Shown one piece after another: positions 43,949 through 52,754 of a DNA stretch of 64,000 bases. The stretch comes from Streptomyces nitrosporeus. GTDB taxonomy: Bacteria; Actinomycetota; Actinomycetes; Streptomycetales; Streptomycetaceae. The stretch is taken from positions 1,302,001 through 1,366,000 of the forward strand of contig NZ_CP023702.1 in NCBI RefSeq assembly GCF_008704555.1, written 5' to 3'. Position numbers and translations under genes: made by a program. The notes beneath the pieces are model-generated. The model did no database searches, had not been told where the DNA came from, and saw only the letters and a list, made by a program, of their open reading frames with translations. Within the stretch, counting starts at the first letter, position 1. Every line of letters begins with the position of its first letter.

Positions 43949-45238
43949 TCAGGCGCGGCCCGCCGTCTTCTGCGTCTTACGGGTGACGGAGTCGATGACG
44001 ACCGTGGCGAGAAGCACAGCTCCGGTCACCATGTACTGCACCGGTGTGGCGATGCCCTCCAGGGACAGGCCGTACTGGATCGAGACGATCACCATGACGC
44101 CGAGCAGGGCGTTCCAGGTGCGGCCCCGGCCGCCGAAGAGGCTGGTGCCGCCGATGACGGCCGCGGCGATGACGTTCATCAGGAGGTCGCCGGTGCCGGA
44201 GCCCTGGTTGGCGGCCGCGATCTTGGAGGCCCAGAACAGGCCGCCGATCGCCGCGAACGTGCCGGCGATGGAGAAGACCGAGACGCGGATCGCGGTGACG
44301 TTGATACCGGCCCTGCGGGACGCCTCGACACTGCCGCCGAGCGCGAAGATCTTCCGGCCGTAGGCGGTGCGGCGCAGGCCGAAGTCCGTACCGACCAGGA
44401 CGACGAGGAAGAGGACCAGGGCCAGCGGCAGGCCCCGGTACTGGTTGAACATGTACGCGGCGGCGAAGGAGAACACCGCGAGCACCGCGGTGCGCACCAC
44501 GATGTCGGCGACCGGCCGGGAGGGGACGCCCGCGGCCTCACGGCGGCGGCCGTCGAGGAACGCGGAGAGGAAGTAGGCGGCCACCGCGACGGCGGCGAGC
44601 CCGTAGGCGGCGGCGACGTCGGTGAAGTAGTACGTGGTGAGCTTGGAGACCACGCCCTCGCTGTCGAGGTTGATGGTGCCCGTGTCGCCCAGCAGCTGGA
44701 GCATCAGGCCGAGCCAGAACAGCAGCCCGGCGAGGGTCACGGCGAAGGCGGGGGCGCCGATCCTCGCGAAGAAGAAGCCGTGGAGGGCGCCGATGACCGC
44801 GCCGCTGGCGACGGCGACCAGCACGGCCAGCCACTCGTTCATGCCGTGGGTGACGCTGAGCACCGCGACGACGGCTCCGGAGACCCCGGAGACCGAGCCG
44901 ACCGAGAGGTCGATCTCGCCGAGCAGCAGGACGAAGATGATGCCGACGGCCATCATGCCGGTGGCCACCATGGTCACGGCGATGTCGCTGATGTTCTTCG
45001 CGGAGAGGAACTCGGAGTTCAGGCTCTGGAAGACCACGCCGATGACGATCAGGCCGATGATCACCGGGATGGAGCCGAGGTCACCGCCGCGCATCTTGCG
45101 CTTGAACTCGGTCATGTACCCGGCGAAGCCCTGCTCGCGTATGAGCAGCCGGGGGTCGACCGCGGTGTCCGCGCCCTTGGCCGCCTCCGGGTTGACCACG
45201 GGGGCGCCGGCCGCGGTGGTCTTCTTGTCGGTTGTCAC
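43949..45238 (-). CDS. xylH: Xylose ABC transporter permease XylH
   Basis: 429 residues. A hydrophilic N-terminus of about 65 residues is followed by about 10 to 12 membrane segments of the ribose/xylose (RbsC/XylH) permease family: GMMAVGIIFVLLLGEIDLSVGSV, GLPLALVLFLVVLVGTDFG, RKIFALGGSVEASRRAGI and AAAVIGGTSLFGGRGR. GTG 45238 overlaps the xylG stop (GTGA), so ATPase and permease are coupled. With XylF and XylG it forms a CUT2-type xylose importer. Confidence 0.92.
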   Translation of the reverse strand: MTTDKKTTAAGAPVVNPEAAKGADTAVDPRLLIREQGFAGYMTEFKRKMRGGDLGSIPVIIGLIVIGVVFQSLNSEFLSAKNISDIAVTMVATGMMAVGIIFVLLLGEIDLSVGSVSGVSGAVVAVLSVTHGMNEWLAVLVAVASGAVIGALHGFFFARIGAPAFAVTLAGLLFWLGLMLQLLGDTGTINLDSEGVVSKLTTYYFTDVAAAYGLAAVAVAAYFLSAFLDGRRREAAGVPSRPVADIVVRTAVLAVFSFAAAYMFNQYRGLPLALVLFLVVLVGTDFGLRRTAYGRKIFALGGSVEASRRAGINVTAIRVSVFSIAGTFAAIGGLFWASKIAAANQGSGTGDLLMNVIAAAVIGGTSLFGGRGRTWNALLGVMVIVSIQYGLSLEGIATPVQYMVTGAVLLATVVIDSVTRKTQKTAGRA

Positions 45239-46014
45239 TTCTTGGCCTCCGCGTTGCGCGCCGCACGACGGGTCACGGCGTTCTCCGTGGCGCCCGTGAT
45301 GGCGGAGATGATCTCTTCCTGCGAGGTGGTCTTCACGTCGAAGACCCCGTTGTTCCGGCCCAGCCGGAGCACGGCGACCTTGTCGGCGACGGCCTTCACA
45401 TCGGCCATGTTGTGGCTGATGAGGATGACCGCGTGGCCCCGCTCGCGCAGCCGTTCGACGAGGTCGAGGACCTGGGCGGTCTGCTCGACGCCGAGGGCCG
45501 CGGTGGGCTCGTCGAGGATGACCAGCTTCGGCTCGCCGAGCATCGAGCGGGCGATGGCGACGGTCTGGCGCTGTCCGCCGGAGAGCGAGGCGATCGGGAT
45601 GCGGACGCTGGGGATACGGATCGACAGCGTGCTCAGGAGCTCGCGCGAGCGGCGCTCCATCTCGACCTCGTCGAGGATGCCGAACCTGCGGATCTCCCGT
45701 CCGAGGTACAGGTTGCCGACGACGTCGATGTTGTCGCAGAGCGCGAGGTCCTGGTAGACGGTCGCGATCCCGAGACCCTGGGCGTCGTTGGGCTTGTTGA
45801 TGTGGACCGGCCGGCCTTCCCACTCGATGACACCGTCATCGATGGGGTGCACCCCGGCGATCGTCTTGACCAGCGTTGACTTGCCGGCGCCGTTGTCACC
45901 CACGAGGGCGACCACCTCACCGGCATGGATCTCCAGCTCTACGTCGGTGAGCGCCTGGACGGCACCGAAACGCTTGGAGACCCCTCGCAACGCCAGCACG
46001 GGCGTAGCGGACAC
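45235..46014 (-). CDS. xylG: Xylose ABC transporter ATPase XylG
   Basis: 259 residues. Walker A GDNGAGKST, signature LSGGQ, Walker B LVILDEPTAAL. CUT2 ATPases are usually about 500 residues with two ABC domains; this one has a single domain, as in several actinobacterial xylose systems, so it must act as a homodimer. GTG 46014 is preferred over ATG 46023 because AAGGAG (46024-46029) would touch that ATG but is 9 bases from the GTG. Confidence 0.92.
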   Translation of the reverse strand: MSATPVLALRGVSKRFGAVQALTDVELEIHAGEVVALVGDNGAGKSTLVKTIAGVHPIDDGVIEWEGRPVHINKPNDAQGLGIATVYQDLALCDNIDVVGNLYLGREIRRFGILDEVEMERRSRELLSTLSIRIPSVRIPIASLSGGQRQTVAIARSMLGEPKLVILDEPTAALGVEQTAQVLDLVERLRERGHAVILISHNMADVKAVADKVAVLRLGRNNGVFDVKTTSQEEIISAITGATENAVTRRAARNAEAKK

Positions 46015-46052
46015 GTGAACCATCTCCTTCGCCGCCTGACCCGGCGGGGATG

Positions 46053-46074
46053 CCGCGCCTGGGGGGAGGCGCGG
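46053..46074 (-). promoter_or_regulatory. Intercistronic hairpin between xylF and xylG
   Basis: CCGCGCCT and AGGCGCGG (46053-46060, 46067-46074) form a perfect 8-bp stem around six G. It lies in the 282-base gap after xylF, not far upstream of the xylG ribosome site. Such hairpins commonly protect the binding-protein mRNA and lower expression of the downstream genes. Confidence 0.5.
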
Positions 46075-46296
46075 TGGTCGAGCAGAAGAGTTGAGTACGG
46101 AGCGCCGAAGCGCCGCGATCCTGCGCGCGGTGGCGGGAGCGGATACGCCGGACCGGTGTGCGGAATCGTTCCGTCCGGCGCCCCGCCCGGTAGCGGGGAC
46201 GGTTGGTGGGCGCGGCGCCGGACAGGCTTCGGGGGCCGCCCCGGGGGAGGCGGGCCCGGTCCGGGCCGTCCGCGGTGCGGCGGCCCGGTGGCGGGG

Positions 46297-47415
46297 CTAC
46301 TTCAGGCCGGCCGCGTCACACGCGGACTTGTACTTGGCCGTGCAGATCTCGTCGACCGTCCAGATACCGTCCTTGACGACGGTGTCCATGATGTTGGCCT
46401 TGGTCAGCGAGACGACCGGGACGAGGACGCTGGGGATGCCCTGGGTGCTCGCGTTGTCGACCTTCGAGGTGGCGATCGAGTCCAGCTTCTCGCCCTTGGC
46501 CAGCGCCACGGCCATCTCGGCGGCGACGATGCCCTCCTGCGGGTAGGGCTTGTAGACGCTCATGTACTGCTCACCGGTGACGATGTGCTGGACACCCGCG
46601 AGCTCGGCGTCCTGGCCGGTGACCGGCGGGAGCTCCTTGATGCCGGCGGCCTTGAGGGCGGTGATGATGCCGCCCGCCATGCCGTCGTTGGCGGAGTAGA
46701 CGCCGTCGATCTTGTCCTTGCCGAGGGCCGTGATCGCGCCCTCCATGTTGGCGTTGGCGTTCTCGGCCTTCCACTCCTTGGTGTCGTACTCCTTGCCGTA
46801 CGTCACCTTGCCGTCGAGGACCGACTTGGCGCCCTTCTTGAAGAGCGCGGCGTTCGGGTCGGTGATCGAGCCGTGCATCATGACGACGGTGGGCTTGTCC
46901 GTGCCCTTCAGCGCCTCCAGGAGGGCGGTGCCCTGGACGCGGCCGACCTCTTCGTTGTCGAAGGAGGTGTAGGCGTCGATCGGGCCCTCGGCGAGGCGGT
47001 CGAAGGCGATGACCGGGATGCCCTCGGCCTTGGCCTTCTTGACGCTGTTCTCGATGGCCTTGGAGTCGACGGCGTCGAGGATCAGGGCGTCGACCTTGTT
47101 GGTGATCATCGTGTCGACCTGCTGCGCCTGGAGCGTGGCGTCCTGCTTGGCGTTGGCGTAGACGACCTCGCCCTTGCCGCCCGTCAGCTCGTCGACCTTC
47201 TTCTCGATGATCGGCTTGTCGAACTTCTCGTAACGGGCCGTGCCGTTCTCGGGAAGCAGCAGGCCTATCTTGACGGCGTCGCCCTTCTTCCCGGCGGCCG
47301 GCTCGGAGCCGCCGTCCTTGTCGCCGGACTCCTTGGCGCTGCCGCAGGCGGCCAGCGAGACGGCCATGGCGGTGGCGGCGACGGCAACGGCGGCACGGCG
47401 CATACGCGTGTTCAT
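46297..47415 (-). CDS. xylF: Xylose-binding lipoprotein XylF
   Basis: 372 residues. Lipoprotein signal MRRAAVAVAATAMAVSLAAC, then an acidic linker and a periplasmic-binding-protein type I fold (VKIGLLLPENGTARYEKFD, VDALILDAVDSKAIENSVKKA, VIAFDRLAEGPIDAY, DGVYSANDGMAGGIITALKAAG, PVTGQDAELAGVQ). These match xylose-binding XylF proteins. GGGAGG lies about 7 bases upstream of ATG 47415. It is the first gene of xylFGH and follows rok7B7 on the same strand. Confidence 0.93.
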   Translation of the reverse strand: MNTRMRRAAVAVAATAMAVSLAACGSAKESGDKDGGSEPAAGKKGDAVKIGLLLPENGTARYEKFDKPIIEKKVDELTGGKGEVVYANAKQDATLQAQQVDTMITNKVDALILDAVDSKAIENSVKKAKAEGIPVIAFDRLAEGPIDAYTSFDNEEVGRVQGTALLEALKGTDKPTVVMMHGSITDPNAALFKKGAKSVLDGKVTYGKEYDTKEWKAENANANMEGAITALGKDKIDGVYSANDGMAGGIITALKAAGIKELPPVTGQDAELAGVQHIVTGEQYMSVYKPYPQEGIVAAEMAVALAKGEKLDSIATSKVDNASTQGIPSVLVPVVSLTKANIMDTVVKDGIWTVDEICTAKYKSACDAAGLK

Positions 47416-47534
47416 TTCGAACCTCCCTGACGAGGCCGCGACGGTGCGGCCGAGGTGACCGGAAGTCAACTCGGCCCCTGAGCCGACGTCAAGGAGTAAA
47501 TTCTTAACGAGATGACAACGGTGCCATGCCTTCT
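47416..47534 (-). promoter_or_regulatory. xylF promoter region with an AT-rich block
   Basis: Bases 47488-47516 are AT-rich, bounded by GTCA and TGAC, and include the leftward sequence GTTAAGAATTTACTCC. This is the only AT-rich stretch between rok7B7 and xylF, so it is the likely promoter and binding site for the ROK regulator. No clean -10/-35 pair was found. Confidence 0.4.
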
Positions 47535-48734
47535 CTAAGTGAAGGCGGGGCTCCCCGTCGGCAGTGTGCTCTCCAAAAGGGTCGAATCCCCCATCTCGCT
47601 GAGCACCAGGGCCAGCGCGCCGAGCACTTCGGCACGCCCTCCGAGTGCTCCGGGGTCCACCGCGAGCTGCCGGGCCGCGCTGGGGATGGCGTAGCGCGAG
47701 ACCGAGTCCCTGATGGGTCCCAGCACCAGCTCCCCGGCCTCCGCGAGGGACCCGCCGAGCACCACCCGGCTGGGGTTGAGCAGGTTGCACAGGTTGGCCA
47801 CACCACTGCCGATGTGGCGGCCGACGTCGCCGATCACCCTGCGGCAGCCGGGGTCGCCCTCGCGGGCCAGCTGGACGACCCGCTCCATGGTGAGGTCGGG
47901 GCCGTGGCTGGGCCGCAGCAGCGGCAGGACGTACCGGGCGGCGGTGAAGGTCTCCAGGCAGCCGCGGTTCCCGCAGCGGCAGACCGGGCCGGACTCGTCG
48001 AGGGTGATGTGCCCGATCTCGCCGGCCGTGCCGCCGGGGCCCCGGTAGATGCGGCCGTCTATCACGAGACCGGCACCGACCCCGCTCGCGACCTTGATGT
48101 AGGCGAGGTCCCTGACGCCCCGGCCCGCGCCCCAGACGAGCTCGCCGAGAGCCCCGAGGTTGGCATCGTTGTCCACGTAGACCGGTACGCCGAGGCGGCC
48201 GGCCAGCTCCTGGCTGGGATTGATGCCGGTCCAGCCCGGCAGGATGGACGTGGAACCGAGGGTGCCGGACTCGACGTCGATGGGCCCGGGGACGCCCAGG
48301 CCGACGCCGATCACCTTCCCGGGGTTGATTCCGGTACTCTCCACCAGCCGGTTGACCAGCTGTTCCGCCCGGCCGAAGCCCTGTGCCGAGGACGCGTCCA
48401 CGTCCAGCGGCTCGGACTCCTCGGCGAGGACCTGGTGGGCCAGGTTGCCGATGGCCACGCGCAGGTGGGTGTGGCCGAAGTCCACCCCGATGACGATTCC
48501 CGCGTCCCCGCTCAGCGAGACGCTCCTCGCCCGGCGGCCGCCCGCCGAGGTGGGGGTCACCTCGACCGTGCCGCCGTCCTTGAGCTCGCGGACGATGTTG
48601 GAGACGGTGGCCGCGGAGAGGCCCGTGCTCCGGGCGATCTCGGCCTGGGTCAGCGACCCCGCCATCCTCACCGCGCGTACGACCCGCTCAAGGTTGGCCC
48701 GATGCAGAGACGTCTGCGACCCCGGAGTCTCCAT
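47535..48734 (-). CDS. rok7B7: ROK-family transcriptional regulator Rok7B7
   Basis: 399 residues from ATG 48734 (GGAGTGGGAGAG upstream; ATG 48767 would add 11 residues). N-terminal winged helix (about 28-50, LTQAEIARSTGLSAATVSNIVRELK), then the ROK kinase-like sugar-binding domain with the ATP-site block GVDFGHTHLRVAIG and the zinc motif GHITLDESGPVCRCGNRGC. It lies between ngcEFG and xylFGH, as does S. coelicolor rok7B7 (SCO6008 by memory), which affects xylose transport, carbon catabolite repression and antibiotic production. It probably senses xylose or another sugar. Confidence 0.9.
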   Translation of the reverse strand: METPGSQTSLHRANLERVVRAVRMAGSLTQAEIARSTGLSAATVSNIVRELKDGGTVEVTPTSAGGRRARSVSLSGDAGIVIGVDFGHTHLRVAIGNLAHQVLAEESEPLDVDASSAQGFGRAEQLVNRLVESTGINPGKVIGVGLGVPGPIDVESGTLGSTSILPGWTGINPSQELAGRLGVPVYVDNDANLGALGELVWGAGRGVRDLAYIKVASGVGAGLVIDGRIYRGPGGTAGEIGHITLDESGPVCRCGNRGCLETFTAARYVLPLLRPSHGPDLTMERVVQLAREGDPGCRRVIGDVGRHIGSGVANLCNLLNPSRVVLGGSLAEAGELVLGPIRDSVSRYAIPSAARQLAVDPGALGGRAEVLGALALVLSEMGDSTLLESTLPTGSPAFT

Positions 48735-48881
48735 CGACTCTCCCACTCCTGCCGTTTTCTCCAACATGTGAACCCTAAGCTGAGCGTTCGGGGGCGCCCC
48801 CCGTCAAGACCTTGAGCAGCGGCAGCCACGGATGAGCATCGGGCACCGACATCCGGACAGCCACGAACACCCGCGAAACGC

Positions 48882-48922
48882 CATGAACCGCCGCCCGGCT
48901 TCCTGCCCGGCGGCGGTTCATG
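48882..48922 (-). terminator. Terminator after ngcG
   Basis: 12-bp perfect stem CATGAACCGCCG / CGGCGGTTCATG (48882-48893 with 48911-48922), continuing inward with one mismatch. It lies 123 bases beyond the ngcG stop, before rok7B7. The rest of 48768-49044 shows no gene. Confidence 0.85.
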
Positions 48923-49044
48923 ACCGAAAGAGATGTTCGTTTTTGGTGACTGTTGTTTTCGGGCCTCTGTACCGGACTGTTACGTGAACACGCCGCCGGA
49001 CCCGTGCGCGGCCCTCCCCCGCCGTGTCACCCGGGCGCCCGCGG

Positions 49045-49962
49045 TCACTTGAGCGCCCCCGCGGTCAGCCCCGCCACCACCTGGCGCTGGAAGACGACGT
49101 ACGCCGCGAGTACGGGCAGCATCGCCATGACCAGACCGGCGAAGAGACCGGACCAGTCCCCCTTGTACCCCTGGCTGACGGCGAGTTCGACCAGCCCCTG
49201 GGAGAGCACCTTGCCGTCCGGTTCGGTGTTGAGCACCGTCGGCAGCATGTACTGGTTCCACTGGCCGAGGAAGTTGAAGATCCCGACGCTGATCAGGCCG
49301 GGCTTGGCCATGGGCAGCATCACCTGGAAGAAGGTCCGGGTGTGCGAGGCCCCGTCGAGCATGGCCGCTTCCGCGATCGAGGTCGGCAGCGTCCGGAAGA
49401 AGGAGGTGAGGAAGAAGACGGTGAAGGGCAGCGAGTAGGCGATGTAGACGAGGATCAGCCCGTGCACCGAGTTCAGCAGGCCCATGTTGTTCATGACGAA
49501 GAACAGCGGGACCAGGGCCAGGATGATCGGGAAGCTCATCCCCCCGATGAAGAGGAAGTAGATGAAGCGGTTGCCCGGGAAGTCGAACCGCGCCAGCACG
49601 TACGCCGCCATCGAGCCCAGCAGCAGGGTGCCGACGAGTGAACCGCCGACCACCAGGATGGTGTTCAGGAAGTAGTCACTCATATGGGCCTGGGTCCAGG
49701 CCCGGGACCAGTTCTCGAAGTGGAGCTTGTCGGGCAGCGCCCACGGGGTCGAGAGGATCGAGTCGTCCGTCTTGAAGGACGACATCACCGCCCACAGCAG
49801 CGGCATGACGACCAGCACCGCCCAGATGATGAGCATGCCGTGCGAGAAGACGTTGAGGACGGTGCCCTCGGTGCCCTTGTCCGGGCGGCCCGACGGGGCA
49901 TCGGTCTTCGCCACCGGCGAGCGGGGCGCCGGGGCGGCGGGCGGAGTCTCAGTGACCTTCAC
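49045..49962 (-). CDS. ngcG: Sugar ABC permease NgcG
   Basis: 305 residues. A hydrophilic N-terminus, then six membrane segments of MalG type; the EAA loop that touches the ATPase is EAAMLDGASHTRTFFQVMLPMAKPG. It is the second permease of the N-acetylglucosamine / chitobiose importer. No ATPase gene is present: NgcEFG relies on the shared ATPase MsiK encoded elsewhere, as known for Streptomyces CUT1 systems. Confidence 0.85.
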   Translation of the reverse strand: MKVTETPPAAPAPRSPVAKTDAPSGRPDKGTEGTVLNVFSHGMLIIWAVLVVMPLLWAVMSSFKTDDSILSTPWALPDKLHFENWSRAWTQAHMSDYFLNTILVVGGSLVGTLLLGSMAAYVLARFDFPGNRFIYFLFIGGMSFPIILALVPLFFVMNNMGLLNSVHGLILVYIAYSLPFTVFFLTSFFRTLPTSIAEAAMLDGASHTRTFFQVMLPMAKPGLISVGIFNFLGQWNQYMLPTVLNTEPDGKVLSQGLVELAVSQGYKGDWSGLFAGLVMAMLPVLAAYVVFQRQVVAGLTAGALK

Positions 49963-50062
49963 GTGTGCTCACCTCGTACAACTGTCGAGCCGGCCACCGG
50001 GACCGAACTGATCTGCGGGCCGCCGGGAACCCGGTCGTCGCGGTACCTCGGGTGCGCCGGCA

Positions 50063-50986
50063 TCAGAACTCCAGCCGCTCGCGCCGGCCCAGCCGCATGA
50101 CGACCGCGGCGAAGAGCATGGTGACGATGAGCAGTCCGACGCCGATCGTGGTCGCGTATCCGGCCTGGGCGTCCCGGAAGGCCGTCTGGTACACGTACAG
50201 CGGCAGGACGCTGGTGGAGTAGTCGGGGCCGCCGGGGCCGACGGTCATGACCTGGACGGCGGTGAACGCCTCCACGCCGAGGGCCAGGATGCCCATGTAG
50301 ACCCAGCCGGACTGCACGGTGTCCCAGAGCAGCGGCAGCGTGATCCTGAAGAAGGTCGTGATGCGGCTCGCCCCGTCCAGCAGGGCCGCCTCGTAGAAGT
50401 CCTTCGGGATGGAGGCCATGCCCGCGGAGAACAGGACGACGAAGAATCCGACGGTCGACCAGATCAGGACCACCATCACGCAGTACAGCGCGAGGTCGGG
50501 GTCACCGAGCCAGTCCGACTGGAGGCTCCCCGCGCCGATCGCCTTCAGGGTCGAATTCAGCATCCCGGACGTCGGGTTGAACGCGAACTGGAAGAGCAGG
50601 GCCACGATCACGATCGAGAGGACCTGAGGGAAGAAATAGGCGATCTTGTAGAACGAGGACCCCCGCACGCCGGTGACCGCGGCGCCCTTTCGCCGCCGGC
50701 CACCGACATTGAGCATGAAGGCGAAGAAGAGCGCGAGCCCCAGCGTCACCAGCGGCAGCAGCAGCACGAGCAGCACGCTGTGCTGCAACGACTTCCAGAA
50801 GATGTCGTCCTGGAGCATCTTGCTGTAGTTGTCGAACCCGACCATTTCGAAGTCCGGGCTCAGTCCGGTCCAGTCCGTGAAGGAATAGTAGATGGACTGG
50901 ACGAACGGCCAGATGACGAAGACCGCGTACAACGCCAGGGGAACCACCAGGAATCCGGCTATGAACCGGTACTTGCCGTGCTGCAT
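50063..50986 (-). CDS. ngcF: Sugar ABC permease NgcF
   Basis: 307 residues with six membrane segments of MalF type and the EAA loop YEAALLDGASRITTFFRITLPLLWDT. It pairs with NgcG. It starts 50 bases after ngcE and 100 bases before ngcG, all on one strand, so the three form one operon. ATG 50986 follows GATCGGGGTCGGTAAACG without a strong Shine-Dalgarno. Confidence 0.85.
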   Translation of the reverse strand: MQHGKYRFIAGFLVVPLALYAVFVIWPFVQSIYYSFTDWTGLSPDFEMVGFDNYSKMLQDDIFWKSLQHSVLLVLLLPLVTLGLALFFAFMLNVGGRRRKGAAVTGVRGSSFYKIAYFFPQVLSIVIVALLFQFAFNPTSGMLNSTLKAIGAGSLQSDWLGDPDLALYCVMVVLIWSTVGFFVVLFSAGMASIPKDFYEAALLDGASRITTFFRITLPLLWDTVQSGWVYMGILALGVEAFTAVQVMTVGPGGPDYSTSVLPLYVYQTAFRDAQAGYATTIGVGLLIVTMLFAAVVMRLGRRERLEF

Positions 50987-51036
50987 CGTTTACCGACCCC
51001 GATCTCTGAGCGGGTGCCGCCGCTGGTGACGGTTGC

Positions 51037-52485
51037 TCACTGGTGCTTGTAGTGCTTGATGGACTGGTCCTTGGCCGCCGCGTCCGCGAAGGCCTGGATC
51101 TTCTTGATGGTCTCCGCCGGGGTCGCGCGGCCCGCCATCATCTCTCCGAGTCCCGCGTTGCCGATCTGCTCCTTCTGGAGCTTGACGTACCAGTCCTGGA
51201 GGCGCGGGTTGACGACGTTCTCGCCGGCCCGCTCCAGCACGTCCACACCGGACTGCATGGCGGTGGAGAGCGCCAGTCCGTCGGTGCCGCCGTTGAAGGC
51301 GCTGAGGGACTTCACCGACTGGGTGAAGTTCTTGGAGGACTCCTCGCTGAGCATGATGCGCAGCTGCTCCATCGCGCCCTCGGGGTTCTTCGCCTTCGCC
51401 GGGACGACGAAGGGCTCGCCGCCGGAGGCCCAGATGGTGCCGTAGGGCAGCTTGTCGGACGAGTCCAGGCTGGACGGCGCGCCGACCATCATCTTGAAGT
51501 CCTCGGGCGTGGTGGGCGCGGCCTCGTTCTCCACCCACGAACCGTTCGGGATGAAGAGGGCGTTGCCCTTGGTCCACTCGGTCTGCGACTGGATGTGCGT
51601 CAGGCCGGGCGTGCCCTTGAGGATGTAACCCTTCTGCTGGAGCTCGTAGTAGGCCTCGAACGCGGCCTTGACGGCCGGGTCCTTCCAGGCGTTGGGCTCC
51701 AGGTTGTCGATCTTGTCGAGGACCTCGCGGCCCCCGATCTTGCCGATGAAGGGGTACAGCGAGAACGGGATGTAGTACGGGTACTTGCCCGGGTACGTCC
51801 AGCCGGCGATGCCCTTCCTCTTCGCCTTCGCGCACAGCGCGAGCATGTCGTCCCAGGTCTCCGGGTACGCCGCGTCCAGCTTCTCCAGGGCGGTCTGGGA
51901 GTACCAGACGCCGTAGACCGTGTACGCGTAGTACATGATCCAGACCGGGTCGCCGTCGAACTGGCCCATCTCGACGATGCCCGGACGGAGGGTGTCGCGG
52001 ACCTTCTTGGCCGGGTCGTCGTAGGACGGGGCGTCCAGCAGGGGCGTGAGATCGAGCAGTTGCTTCTTGCCGACCAGGACGCCCATGTCCATCTGCTCGG
52101 CGCCGGAGTTGTCGATCAGGTCCGGCGGGGTGCCGCCGTTGAAGCGCGGCTGCAGCGTCGACTGGATCTTCTCGGTCGCCGTGTGCTTGACCTTCGGCGC
52201 CTTGGGGAAGGCCTCGTTGTACTTCTTCTCCGCGTCGATGGCGTACTGCTCACCGAAGCCGCCGTTGAAGATGACGACTTCTAGAGGGGCGGTCTCATTG
52301 ACACCGAGCGGGTTCTTCGCGCTCTTGGTGCCCTTCTCGACCTTCTCGTCGGTTCCGCTGTCGCTGCTGGCACACGCCGACAGGAAGCTCATCGTCGGGA
52401 CGGCGATCAGGCCGAGTGCGGCAGAACGCTTGATCACATCGCGACGGCCAAGGCCCTCATTGGTGTGGGCGGAGGTGGATCCCAT
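51037..52485 (-). CDS. ngcE: N-acetylglucosamine / chitobiose-binding lipoprotein NgcE
   Basis: 482 residues from ATG 52485 (GAGG at about 8 bases). The signal peptide has both a twin-arginine (GRRDVIKRS) and a lipobox (SFLSAC), so Tat export with lipidation is likely. The mature chain is a family-1 solute-binding protein (LEVVIFNGGFGEQYAIDAEKKY, FNGGTPPDLIDNSGAE, MYYAYTVYGVWYSQTALEKL, NALFIPNGSW). The length and order with two permeases and rok7B7 match NgcE of S. olivaceoviridis and the SCO6005-6007 locus. It captures N-acetylglucosamine and chitobiose from chitin decay. Confidence 0.87.
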   Translation of the reverse strand: MGSTSAHTNEGLGRRDVIKRSAALGLIAVPTMSFLSACASSDSGTDEKVEKGTKSAKNPLGVNETAPLEVVIFNGGFGEQYAIDAEKKYNEAFPKAPKVKHTATEKIQSTLQPRFNGGTPPDLIDNSGAEQMDMGVLVGKKQLLDLTPLLDAPSYDDPAKKVRDTLRPGIVEMGQFDGDPVWIMYYAYTVYGVWYSQTALEKLDAAYPETWDDMLALCAKAKRKGIAGWTYPGKYPYYIPFSLYPFIGKIGGREVLDKIDNLEPNAWKDPAVKAAFEAYYELQQKGYILKGTPGLTHIQSQTEWTKGNALFIPNGSWVENEAAPTTPEDFKMMVGAPSSLDSSDKLPYGTIWASGGEPFVVPAKAKNPEGAMEQLRIMLSEESSKNFTQSVKSLSAFNGGTDGLALSTAMQSGVDVLERAGENVVNPRLQDWYVKLQKEQIGNAGLGEMMAGRATPAETIKKIQAFADAAAKDQSIKHYKHQ

Positions 52486-52541
52486 GCTCAAGTCCTCGCC
52501 TTCTCCAGGACTCAGGCGGTGTACCGGTCACCCGTCGTGAA

Positions 52542-52555
52542 TTCGCCTAGGCGAA
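52542..52555. promoter_or_regulatory. 14-bp perfect palindrome in the ngcE leader
   Basis: TTCGCCTAGGCGAA, centred on CCTAGG, 57 bases upstream of the ngcE start. It is not the DasR consensus. It could be an operator for the neighbouring ROK regulator or an mRNA hairpin seed. Confidence 0.4.
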
Positions 52556-52721
52556 GGGTCCCGCCACCGCGGTCAGTTGCGCTTGGGTTGTGCAGGTTTC
52601 CGGATTGCCAGGTGCAGTGGGGAAGTTCCCGGGGACCGTTACGAAGATGCCTCAGGGCATGCCGCGACCGTTCCTCCGTCCCCGTGTCCGCGGACCGTGT
52701 GAAACGGCTGTGCGGACGCCG

Positions 52722-52754
52722 ACAGGTATAGTCCACTTGCCGCCGACCGGGCAA
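52722..52754 (-). promoter_or_regulatory. ngcE promoter overlapped by a DasR-like site
   Basis: The 16-mer ACAGGTATAGTCCACT (52722-52737) matches 13 of 16 positions of the DasR-responsive element (AGTGGTCTAGACCACT, with C allowed at position 2). On the leftward strand a promoter TTGCCC (52749-52754), 18-base spacer and TATACC (52725-52730) places its -10 inside that site, so bound DasR would block it. DasR, the GntR-family regulator of chitin and GlcNAc use, senses phosphorylated amino sugars. This gives an mRNA leader of about 230 bases. Confidence 0.6.
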
